A stretch of DNA of 5,598 nucleotides from an uncultured Paracoccaceae bacterium. GTDB lineage: Bacteria; Pseudomonadota; Alphaproteobacteria; Rhodobacterales; Rhodobacteraceae. The notes under the pieces were generated by a model, which saw only the letters and a program-made list of their open reading frames with translations, was not told where the DNA came from and ran no database searches. The first letter of the stretch is position 1. Each line of letters starts with the position of its first letter. Positions 1-5,598 of this stretch are shown one piece after another. The stretch lies in NCBI GenBank assembly GCA_913054485.1, contig CAJXHQ010000237.1, forward strand, positions 1 to 5,598, in the 5' to 3' direction. Both the position numbers and the translations under genes were made by a program.

Positions 1-669
1 GTAACGGTATGCGGCTTCGAACTCCTGCCGGAAGGTTTCGAGCCCCTGTTTGGGGGCGCGGATCGGCATCATGTAGTCGAGGTCGATCGATTGCACAAAT
101 TGCGGCCAGTCATCCAGGCCCCAATGCGTCGGCAGCTCCACCAGCGTCCCTTTGCAGCACTCCAGCAGATAGGGGACGTCATCGCCCATCAGGGAAGCGT
201 CATAGACAAAGCCGCGTTCGGCCAGAAAATCAGCTGTCTGGTCCGAAAAGTTATACAGCGGGGCGCGGAACCCGCGCGGGCGCTGGCCGGTGAAGGATGT
301 GATGACATCTGAAGCACGATCCAGCCAATAGGCCTCTTCGGCCGGCGGCAGTTCGCGAGGGTGTTCGTGAATATAGCCGTGGTGGGCGACCTCATGGCCG
401 TCCTTCAGGATCGCCTCAACCGCGGCCGGGTAGGTCTCGATGCACCAGGCCGGGATAAAGAACGTCTGTTTGATACCCAGTTCCCGGTAGCTGTCGACAA
501 TGCGCGGCACCGCCACCTCGGGCCCGTAACGCAGCATGGAGATCGCCGCCACGCGGGAGTATCCGTCCTGTTTGTGGGCGACATGGATCAGGCTGTCGGC
601 ATCCATATCGAAAGTCACGCAGCAGGCGCATTTTGCCCCATTGGGCCAGGGAACCGGGTTCTTGATCAT
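1..669 (-). CDS. NodB-fold polysaccharide deacetylase family protein, HpPgdA/PuuE-like (3' end beyond window)
   Basis: The frame is open from the ATG at 669 to the left edge without a stop, giving the first 223 residues. Family members run to roughly 280-300, so about 60-75 C-terminal residues are missing. What is seen: an FDMDAD stretch (residues 20-25) supplies the DxD metal/catalytic aspartates (D21, D23). HHGYIHEHP (96-104) supplies the two metal histidines H97 and H101. RGFRAP (132-137), YDASLMGDDVPY (156-167) and LVELPTHWGLDDWP (176-189) follow the order seen in H. pylori PgdA (HP0310) and PuuE-type allantoinases. There is no signal peptide or membrane segment, so it should be cytoplasmic, unlike cell-wall deacetylases. 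Family knowledge: these proteins hydrolyse C-N bonds of amides or cyclic amides, and most are uncharacterised. Three cysteines cluster at 14-17. The gene starts 4 nt after the ureohydrolase stop, so the two are probably translationally coupled. The family is secure; the substrate is unknown. Confidence 0.88.
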   Translation of the reverse strand, partial: MIKNPVPWPNGAKCACCVTFDMDADSLIHVAHKQDGYSRVAAISMLRYGPEVAVPRIVDSYRELGIKQTFFIPAWCIETYPAAVEAILKDGHEVAHHGYIHEHPRELPPAEEAYWLDRASDVITSFTGQRPRGFRAPLYNFSDQTADFLAERGFVYDASLMGDDVPYLLECCKGTLVELPTHWGLDDWPQFVQSIDLDYMMPIRAPKQGLETFRQEFEAAYRY

Positions 670-673
670 GGCC

Positions 674-1648
674 TCAGCTCTCCCGGTTATGCAGGATCCG
701 CCCGATCAGATTCATCAGGATCTGGGCGGCCAGAATGGCGGTGGTTCCGGTGCGGTCATAGTCGGGGGCGACTTCCACTAAGTCGATGCCAACGATGGTT
801 CCGCGCTTGGCCAGCCCGTCGAGGAACTCCAGAACCTCGTAATACTGGAAGCCGCCATGGCTTGGGGTGCCGGTGCCCGGCGCAATCGACGGGTCGAAAG
901 CGTCGATGTCGATGGTGACATAGTAGCGTTTGCCTTCCGGCACGCGGGCGATGACCGCGTCGACACCCATCTTGCGCAGGTGCCGCACCGACAGGATATC
1001 AGAACCCATTTCCCGGGCCTGCTCATAGCCTTCCTTGGCAGTGGAGGAGACGTTGCGAATGCCAAGTTGGGTCAGCCCGGTGACATAGTCCTTTTCCGCC
1101 GCACGCCGCATCGGATTGCCATGGCCATATCGCACGCCGTGGCGTTCATCGACAAAGTCCAGATGGGCATCGATCTGAACGACATGGATCGGTTCCTGAT
1201 CGTCGAAGGCGTTGATACAGGGGATGTTGATCGAGTGGTCGCCGCCCAGAACAACGGGCAAGGCACCCGCTTTCAGGATCGCCCGCACACCGGCTTCGAT
1301 ATTGGCGTGGCTCTGTTCGGTGTCGGTGTGAATGATGTCGGCGTCACCGATGTCCACGATCTTGGTGGTTTCGGCCGGCAAGTAGGTGACATCGTCCTCG
1401 AAATCGTATGCGCCGCCGTGGCCAAAGGAAAACAGCGTCGAGGCCTCGCGGATGGAGCGCGGACCAAACCGGGCGCCGGACCGCCATTGGCAGCCGAAAT
1501 CATAGGGGGCCCCAAGCACGGCGACATCAGCGTCGATGGCATCCCAGTCTTGCACGTATTCGCCTTTGGCGAAGGTGCAAATTCCAACAAAGGGCAGATT
1601 CAGCCGCCCGCTTTCATATCCGTGTTTGCTCATTGTGTAGCGATCCAT
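674..1648 (-). CDS. Agmatinase/arginase-family ureohydrolase (binuclear metal hydrolase)
   Basis: Enzymes of this family release urea from a guanidino compound (agmatine, arginine, guanidinobutyrate, guanidinopropionate, guanidinoacetate, guanidine) using two Mn or Ni ions. From the ATG at 1648 the protein has 324 residues, a normal family length. The metal ligands are all present: H138 in GGDHS, D160, H162 and D164 in DAHLD, and D247 and D249 in the DIDAFDPSIAPGTGTP block (247-262). The late acidic residue is E292 in DLVEVAP. The RSGARFGPRSIR segment (56-67) is the N-terminal substrate-side loop. The loop after the second metal motif reads YGHGNPMRR (174-182), whereas E. coli SpeB-type enzymes have HGT there, so specificity cannot be read off. 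Start choice: an upstream TTG at 1708 would overlap the preceding stop but adds 20 residues of unfamilial sequence, and an ATG at 1633 is also possible. None has a strong Shine-Dalgarno. It lies in a run with alcohol and aldehyde dehydrogenases, which suggests a catabolic role and not polyamine synthesis. Confidence 0.9.
   Translation of the reverse strand: MDRYTMSKHGYESGRLNLPFVGICTFAKGEYVQDWDAIDADVAVLGAPYDFGCQWRSGARFGPRSIREASTLFSFGHGGAYDFEDDVTYLPAETTKIVDIGDADIIHTDTEQSHANIEAGVRAILKAGALPVVLGGDHSINIPCINAFDDQEPIHVVQIDAHLDFVDERHGVRYGHGNPMRRAAEKDYVTGLTQLGIRNVSSTAKEGYEQAREMGSDILSVRHLRKMGVDAVIARVPEGKRYYVTIDIDAFDPSIAPGTGTPSHGGFQYYEVLEFLDGLAKRGTIVGIDLVEVAPDYDRTGTTAILAAQILMNLIGRILHNRES
678..684 (-). 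promoter_or_regulatory. Ribosome binding site of the NodB-fold gene
   Basis: On the minus strand GGGAGAG lies 8 nt before the ATG at 669, inside the last codons of the ureohydrolase gene. It supports this ATG as the start and implies translation coupled to the upstream gene. Confidence 0.6.
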
Positions 1649-1669
1649 GTTGAAGTTTGGGTCAGGCTT

Positions 1670-1695
1670 GCGCAGCCCAGTACATCGCGCTGCGC
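1670..1695. other. Inverted repeat in the gap before the ureohydrolase gene
   Basis: GCGCAGC (1670-1676) and its exact reverse complement GCTGCGC (1689-1695) flank a 12-nt loop. In the minus-strand transcript this forms a GC-rich 7-bp hairpin between the aldehyde dehydrogenase stop and the ureohydrolase ATG. No T-tract follows, so it is not a standard Rho-independent terminator. It could be an mRNA processing or stability element, or chance. Confidence 0.4.
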
Positions 1696-1704
1696 CGGTC
1701 CTGT

Positions 1705-3213
1705 TCAAATTGACTGTTCAGAGAACAGAAGCGACTTAGTCTCCAGGTAGGATTCAACCTGCTCTGCGCCCAGGTCTTTGCCGACACCCGACATGCCAAG
1801 CCCGCCAAACGGGTATGCGGGATCCAGGAAACCATGCCCGTTCACGTATATGGTGCCCGCCTTCACCTGTTTGGATGCGGCCAGGATTGTTGCCATATTC
1901 CGGGAATAGATCGATGCGCCCAGCCCGTATTCCGTATCATTTGCCAGCTCCAGCAGGGCCGCCAGCCCCTTTGCTTTGCACACCGCCAGAACCGGCCCGA
2001 AGATCTCCTCCCGCCAAATCGGATGGTCTTGCGGGCAATCTTGAACGATCACCGGGCCCGTGAAGGTCTCGTCCACGCTGTCCCCGCCCCGGTCCACAAC
2101 CAGCGACAGCCCGTCGTCACGTGCTGCTTGAATATAGGAGAACACCTTTTTGCGGTGCTGCTGCGACACCAGCGGGCTCATGAAGGTTTCCGGATCCAGC
2201 CCGGCGCCTACGTTCAGGTCCTGTGCCGCGGTAATGAGCCGGTCCATGAAGGCATCATGGATCGCCTCGTCGACAACCACGCGGGAGGTCGCGTCGCAAA
2301 CCTGGCCGCTGTTGAAGAAAATGCCGTTCAGAACACCGTCGACGGCCACATCAAGATCTGCATCAGCAGCCACGATGGCGGCAGATTTACCGCCCAGTTC
2401 CAACGTCACGCGCGCCATGTTGGGCACTGCTGTCTGGCCGACCAGAACGCCGGTGGCGGTTGACCCGGTGAATGTGATCTTGTCGATGCGCGGATCGCCG
2501 GTCAGTGCTGCACCGGTTATTGCCCCGGTGCCGTTGACGATATTGAGCACGCCTGCAGGGAACCCGGCTTTGGCGGCCAGCTCTGCGAATATATACGAGC
2601 TTGCCGGTGTCATCTCGCTTGGCTTGGCAACCACAACACAGCCCGCCGCAAAGGCCGCCGCACATTTCCAGACCAGGGTCTGCAGCGGGAAGTTCCACGG
2701 TGAAATCACGGCAACCACGCCGACAGGCTGCTTGACGGTCATGCCGGTATGGCCGGGGCCATAGGCGGACAATGGCCCGGTGCGGCCTTCGATGCGGGTG
2801 CAGAAACCGGCAAAATGACGCAGAACATCGACCGAGGCGGCAACGTCGATCTCGCGCGCCTGGGCGATAGGCTTGCCGACATTGACAGATTCCAGAAACG
2901 CGAGTTGCTCGGAGTGTTCTTCAATCAGGTCCGCAAGCTTCAGCATCAGCGACTGGCAATCCAGTGGGCGCAGCTGGGACCACTCTCCTGCAAGGGCGTT
3001 TTCGGCTGATGCAATGGCCTTTGATACCAGGTCAGCCCCGGCCTCAAAGGTGTTTGCCACCACCTCCCCAGTATGCGGTTCCACAAGGGGAATTTCGCTG
3101 CCGTCCAGGACCTTCTGATTGCCGATCCAGTGCGGGACATCTCGCTGTGCCAAGGCCCTAAGGTCGTGATCAATGTTCCATGATCCGAAATAGTCATCAA
3201 TTTTGTTCGGCAT
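1705..3213 (-). CDS. Aldehyde dehydrogenase, betaine-aldehyde/aminoaldehyde type (NAD(P)-dependent)
   Basis: Oxidises an aldehyde to the acid; in context it probably takes the product of the neighbouring GMC dehydrogenase. It has 502 residues, the normal soluble ALDH length, and all landmarks are present in order: PWNFP with the oxyanion-hole N174 (172-176), KPSE (197-200) for cofactor ribose binding, the FTGSTATG Rossmann turn (248-255), the general base E272 in LELGG (271-275), the nucleophile C306 in GQVCDATSR (303-311), and E403 in EEIFGPV (402-408). The Cys motif followed by ATSR is closer to plant ALDH10 betaine-aldehyde/aminoaldehyde dehydrogenases than to E. coli BetB (GQVCTNGTR, from memory) or PuuC. 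Candidate substrates are therefore betaine aldehyde, aminoaldehydes or guanidinoaldehydes. There is no signal peptide, so it is cytoplasmic. The ATG at 3213 follows a TGAGG ribosome site, 120 nt after the GMC stop. The enzyme class is certain; the exact substrate is not. Confidence 0.94.
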   Translation of the reverse strand: MPNKIDDYFGSWNIDHDLRALAQRDVPHWIGNQKVLDGSEIPLVEPHTGEVVANTFEAGADLVSKAIASAENALAGEWSQLRPLDCQSLMLKLADLIEEHSEQLAFLESVNVGKPIAQAREIDVAASVDVLRHFAGFCTRIEGRTGPLSAYGPGHTGMTVKQPVGVVAVISPWNFPLQTLVWKCAAAFAAGCVVVAKPSEMTPASSYIFAELAAKAGFPAGVLNIVNGTGAITGAALTGDPRIDKITFTGSTATGVLVGQTAVPNMARVTLELGGKSAAIVAADADLDVAVDGVLNGIFFNSGQVCDATSRVVVDEAIHDAFMDRLITAAQDLNVGAGLDPETFMSPLVSQQHRKKVFSYIQAARDDGLSLVVDRGGDSVDETFTGPVIVQDCPQDHPIWREEIFGPVLAVCKAKGLAALLELANDTEYGLGASIYSRNMATILAASKQVKAGTIYVNGHGFLDPAYPFGGLGMSGVGKDLGAEQVESYLETKSLLFSEQSI

Positions 3214-3219
3214 TTTGAA

Positions 3220-3224
3220 CCTCA
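3220..3224 (-). promoter_or_regulatory. Ribosome binding site of the aldehyde dehydrogenase gene
   Basis: TGAGG on the minus strand lies 6 nt before the ATG at 3213. It fixes the start and shows that this gene can initiate translation independently of the GMC gene 120 nt upstream. Confidence 0.65.
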
Positions 3225-3276
3225 GTCGTTTACTGCTGCGGCAACGGGATTACAGCCGTCACCGGAAGGCGTGGGG

Positions 3277-3307
3277 GACAGCGGCAGGAAGATCCGCCAG
3301 CGCTGTC
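3277..3307. other. Inverted repeat in the GMC-aldehyde dehydrogenase gap
   Basis: GACAGCG (3277-3283) and its exact reverse complement CGCTGTC (3301-3307) flank 17 nt that may add a small inner GGA/TCC pairing. It sits in the 120-nt gap (3214-3333). No T-tract follows on the minus strand, so it is not a canonical terminator. Apart from this repeat and the downstream ribosome site I see no promoter or other signal in the gap. Confidence 0.4.
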
Positions 3308-3333
3308 GCATCAGCTTGGTGGAGCGGTTGCTG

Positions 3334-5010
3334 CTAAACCTGGACTTTCGGAGCAGCCGATCGCTGGCTGGCTCCCAAACCCGGCGCAGACCCGACCGGA
3401 GCATTCTCTGGCGGCAGCAGGGGTTTGCCCAAAATGATATCCGAGGCGCGCTCGGCCAGCATCATGGTCGGGGCATTCAGGTTTCCGTTCGGCTCGCAGG
3501 GGAAGACAGAGCTGTCGACCACCCGCAGACCGTCCAACCCATGCACTTTCAGTTCCGGATCGACGACTGCAAGATCATCGGTGCCCATCTTGCAGGTGCC
3601 GCAGGGGTGATAGGTGCTCTCCAGATTGTCGCGCACGAAATCGTCCAGTTCGTCATCTGTTTGCAGATACGCGCCCGGGGCGATCTCACCCTTGTTGAAA
3701 CGCGCCATCGCCGGCTGCGCCATGACCTCGCGCGTCAGGCGGATGCAGTCGCGGAAGCCTTTGCGGTCCTCTTCGCGGTCAAGGTAATTGAAAAGGATAT
3801 CGGGATGTTCATGCGGGTCGGCGGACCTGAGCCGGACATAGCCGCGGCTTTTGGGTTTATTGGGGCCGGTCAGGATCATGAACCCATGGCCCTTGATCGG
3901 TTTCTTACCATCGTAGCGCACAGCGGCCGGCAGAAAATGATACTGAATGTCAGGCCATTCCTTATCCGGTGATGAGCGGATAAACCCGCCGGCCTCAAAG
4001 TGGTTGGTCGCCCCCAGCCCGTCCTTGAACAGCAGCCAGCGCATGCCGATCAGACCTTTGGCGATCAGACCCATTTTGGAGTTCAGCGTGATCGGTTCCT
4101 TGCAGGCAAACTGAATATAGGTTTCCGCATGGTCCTGCAGGTTCTCGCCAACCCCCGGCAGATCATGCAGCACCTCTACGCCTGCTTTCTTCAGGACGGC
4201 CGCAGGCCCGATCCCGGAGCGTTGCAGCAGATGCGGCGAGCCTATGGGGCCGCTGGATACGATCACCTCGCGCCGGGCACGGACGGAGCGGATTTTGCCG
4301 CCCTTTTCGTATTCCACACCGGTTGCGCGCCCGTCTTTCAGCAGGATGCGCCGGGTCATCGCCTTGGTGCGCACCTCCAGATTGGCGCGGCTCATCGCCG
4401 GGCGCAGATAGGCATTTGCGGCGGACCAGCGCACCCCGTCCTTGACCGTCATATGCATCGGGCCAAAGCCTTCCTGCATGTAGCCGTTCGGATCCTCGGT
4501 TTTGATGTACCCGGCCTCGGTCCCGGCATCCACAAAGGCACCATACAGCGGGTTTGTCATCCGGTTGCCATTGGTGACGCTCAGAGGGCCTTTGCTGCCC
4601 CGGTATTCGTCGCCGCCATCCTCAAACCCTTCGGAGCGTTTGAAATAGGGCAGGCAATTGGCATAGCCCCAGCCCTTGGCCCCCAGTTCATCCCATTCAT
4701 CAAAGTCTCGCGCGTGGCCCCGAACGTAAACCAGCCCGTTGATCGACGACGATCCCCCCAAAACCTTGCCGCGGGGGCAATGAACGCGCCGCCCCTTCAG
4801 GCCCGGTTCCGGCAGCGTTTCATACTTCCAGTTGTAGGTCTTGGTATTCATCGGCATGGAAAATGCGGTTGGCATCTGGATGATGACATTGCGGTCCGAG
4901 CCGCCGTATTCCAGCACCAGAACCGAGGTATTGGCGTTTTCCGTCAGCCGGTTGGCCAGAACACAGCCCGCTGAACCTGCACCAACGATGATGTAGTCAA
5001 ATTCTTCCAT
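3334..5010 (-). CDS. GMC-family FAD-dependent alcohol dehydrogenase, choline dehydrogenase (BetA)-like
   Basis: A flavoenzyme that oxidises a primary alcohol to an aldehyde; for BetA proper, choline to betaine aldehyde, with electrons passed to the respiratory chain. It has 558 residues, compared with about 556 for E. coli BetA. Visible landmarks: the FAD-binding GAGSAG (10-15) with the ribose-binding acid E34 in [11 protein letters not shown] signature 1 around [18 protein letters not shown] (81-98); GMC signature 2 from G254 to G268 ([12 protein letters not shown]); the [11 protein letters not shown] block (336-346) shared with BetA; the active-site H468 in [12 protein letters not shown] (465-476); and its partner N510 in NGNLNAPT (508-515). 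The C-terminal 20 residues or so are Pro/Ala/Ser-rich, probably flexible and outside the core. Start: the frame stays open to 5229 inside the transporter gene, but only the ATG at 5010 has a good ribosome site and the family N-terminus. It begins 25 nt after the ATPase stop, indicating one operon. Choline is plausible; another small alcohol is equally possible given the neighbours. Confidence 0.92.
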   Translation of the reverse strand: MEEFDYIIVGAGSAGCVLANRLTENANTSVLVLEYGGSDRNVIIQMPTAFSMPMNTKTYNWKYETLPEPGLKGRRVHCPRGKVLGGSSSINGLVYVRGHARDFDEWDELGAKGWGYANCLPYFKRSEGFEDGGDEYRGSKGPLSVTNGNRMTNPLYGAFVDAGTEAGYIKTEDPNGYMQEGFGPMHMTVKDGVRWSAANAYLRPAMSRANLEVRTKAMTRRILLKDGRATGVEYEKGGKIRSVRARREVIVSSGPIGSPHLLQRSGIGPAAVLKKAGVEVLHDLPGVGENLQDHAETYIQFACKEPITLNSKMGLIAKGLIGMRWLLFKDGLGATNHFEAGGFIRSSPDKEWPDIQYHFLPAAVRYDGKKPIKGHGFMILTGPNKPKSRGYVRLRSADPHEHPDILFNYLDREEDRKGFRDCIRLTREVMAQPAMARFNKGEIAPGAYLQTDDELDDFVRDNLESTYHPCGTCKMGTDDLAVVDPELKVHGLDGLRVVDSSVFPCEPNGNLNAPTMMLAERASDIILGKPLLPPENAPVGSAPGLGASQRSAAPKVQV

Positions 5011-5016
5011 TTTTTT

Positions 5017-5023
5017 CACCTTT
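5017..5023 (-). promoter_or_regulatory. Ribosome binding site that fixes the GMC dehydrogenase start
   Basis: AAAGGTG on the minus strand is followed by six A residues and then the ATG at 5010. It rules out the longer in-frame extension to 5229 and places the start in the 25-nt gap after the ATPase gene. Confidence 0.7.
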
Positions 5024-5035
5024 GGAGGGTCCGGA

Positions 5036-5598
5036 TCAATCCAGCGCCAGCGCCTTGTCGACCTCATCGTGAAGGCTCGACATGATGCGTTTCTTGATCT
5101 CGATGAAGGCCGGGCTGGTGGTGACCGTGTAGTCGCGCGGGCGCTCGATCCCGACTTTGATGGTGTCCATGATCCGGCCGGGGCGGGCGGACATGACATA
5201 GACCACATCGCCGAGGAAGATCGCCTCATCGATGTCGTGGGTGATGAACAGGACGGTCTTACGCTCCTCCTGCCAGATCTTCAGCAGCAACTCCTGCATG
5301 ACCGCGCGGGTCTGGCTGTCCAGGGCGCCGAAGGGTTCATCCATCAGCAGAACTTCCGGGTTAACCGCCAGCGCACGGGCAATGGCAACCCGCTGCTTCA
5401 TCCCGCCCGACAGCTGCGAAGGGTAGGAATCGCGGAACTTGGTGAGACCTACTGCGTTCACATAATGCGACGCGCGCCTGACCCGTTCGGCCTTGCTGAC
5501 GCCGGACAGGGACAGCCCGAACTCGACGTTCTTCTGCACCGTCAGCCAGGGGAACAGCGAATAGCTTTGCGGCACCACGCCCCGGTCAGGGCCGGGTT
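5036..5598 (-). CDS. ABC transporter ATP-binding protein, NitT/TauT (SsuB/TauB-like) family (5' end beyond window)
   Basis: Hydrolyses ATP to drive a periplasmic-binding-protein-dependent importer at the inner membrane. Family members import nitrate, taurine, alkanesulfonates, thiamine precursors and similar small compounds. About 186 C-terminal residues of a usual 250-270 are visible; the Walker A motif lies off the right edge. What is seen: a Q-loop region reading [17 protein letters not shown] near 5587-5537, with the Gln codon at 5569-5567 and the PW typical of this family; the ABC signature LSGGMKQR at 5413-5390; Walker B plus D-loop [12 protein letters not shown] at 5353-5318; and the switch histidine of ITHDIDEA at 5239-5237. 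A GTG at 5578 is an internal Val codon and not the start. The C-terminal tail is short, without an added regulatory domain. The permease and binding-protein genes are presumably upstream, off the right edge. The linkage to the dehydrogenases suggests that the imported compound is their substrate. Confidence 0.93.
   Translation of the reverse strand, partial: PGPDRGVVPQSYSLFPWLTVQKNVEFGLSLSGVSKAERVRRASHYVNAVGLTKFRDSYPSQLSGGMKQRVAIARALAVNPEVLLMDEPFGALDSQTRAVMQELLLKIWQEERKTVLFITHDIDEAIFLGDVVYVMSARPGRIMDTIKVGIERPRDYTVTTSPAFIEIKKRIMSSLHDEVDKALALD

Noticed and set aside
857..1750. A 297-codon plus-strand open frame opposite the ureohydrolase
   Set aside because: It mirrors a strongly conserved metalloenzyme gene. 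Long antisense frames are expected in GC-rich DNA with biased third positions, and the product shows no recognisable domain.
1834..2463. A 209-codon plus-strand open frame, with a further overlapping one to 2764, opposite the aldehyde dehydrogenase
   Set aside because: Both are antisense to conserved ALDH catalytic motifs and have no domain signal.
3214..3333. Possible internal promoter (TGTAAT as a -10 in the minus strand)
   Set aside because: No acceptable -35 at the right spacing, and single -10-like hexamers are common.
3222..3404. A 60-codon minus-strand frame ending at the aldehyde dehydrogenase ribosome site, suggestive of a leader peptide
   Set aside because: It starts inside the GMC C-terminus in another frame, is Arg-rich without recognisable features, and has no ribosome site that I can see; chance is the simpler reading.
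4000..4974. A 324-codon plus-strand open frame opposite the GMC dehydrogenase
   Set aside because: Same reason: it is a shadow of a gene with FAD and GMC signatures, and its translation has no family features.
5011..5229. A 73-codon in-frame upstream extension of the GMC dehydrogenase into the ATPase gene
   Set aside because: The extension is antifamily Arg/Ser/Pro-rich sequence read out of frame across conserved ATPase codons, and a good ribosome site directly precedes the ATG at 5010.
1..5598. CRISPR, tRNA, insertion sequence or phage/defence elements
   Set aside because: No direct repeat arrays, transposase motifs, tRNA-like arms or attachment-site duplications were seen; the window is almost entirely metabolic coding sequence.

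Overview
This 5.6 kb window is a gene-dense piece of a bacterial chromosome or large replicon. Its base composition is GC-rich, and its protein families and codon style suggest an alphaproteobacterium, most likely Rhodobacterales (Ruegeria/Phaeobacter-like). That placement is inferred from overall resemblance and not from a marker gene. All five protein genes lie on the minus strand, so transcription runs from the right end to the left. No RNA genes, insertion sequences, CRISPR arrays, integrase genes or regulators are visible.

Layout in order of transcription: (1) 5598-5036, the 3' two-thirds of an ABC transporter ATPase of the nitrate/taurine (NitT/TauT, SsuB-like) type, cut by the window edge. 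(2) 5010-3334, a complete FAD-dependent GMC oxidoreductase that resembles E. coli choline dehydrogenase (BetA) along its whole length. (3) 3213-1705, a complete NAD(P)-dependent aldehyde dehydrogenase of the betaine-aldehyde/aminoaldehyde type. (4) 1648-674, a complete ureohydrolase of the agmatinase/arginase family with all its binuclear metal ligands. (5) 669-1, the 5' three-quarters of a cytoplasmic NodB-fold hydrolase of the HpPgdA/PuuE kind, cut by the left edge.

The gaps between genes are 25, 120, 56 and 4 nt, which is typical of one operon. Each of the two longer gaps contains a 7-bp perfect inverted repeat without a T-tract. I see no convincing promoter or Rho-independent terminator. 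The promoter, substrate-binding protein and permease probably lie beyond the right edge.

The genes read as an import-and-degrade pathway: uptake of a small nitrogen-containing compound, oxidation of an alcohol to an aldehyde (GMC enzyme) and then to an acid (aldehyde dehydrogenase), then removal of urea from a guanidino group (ureohydrolase). The NodB-fold protein would be a further C-N hydrolase. A guanidino-alcohol would satisfy every step, but this is a hypothesis. A plain choline-to-glycine-betaine function for genes 2 and 3 is the main alternative. The join between a Bet-like oxidation pair and a ureohydrolase is the most interesting point in the window.
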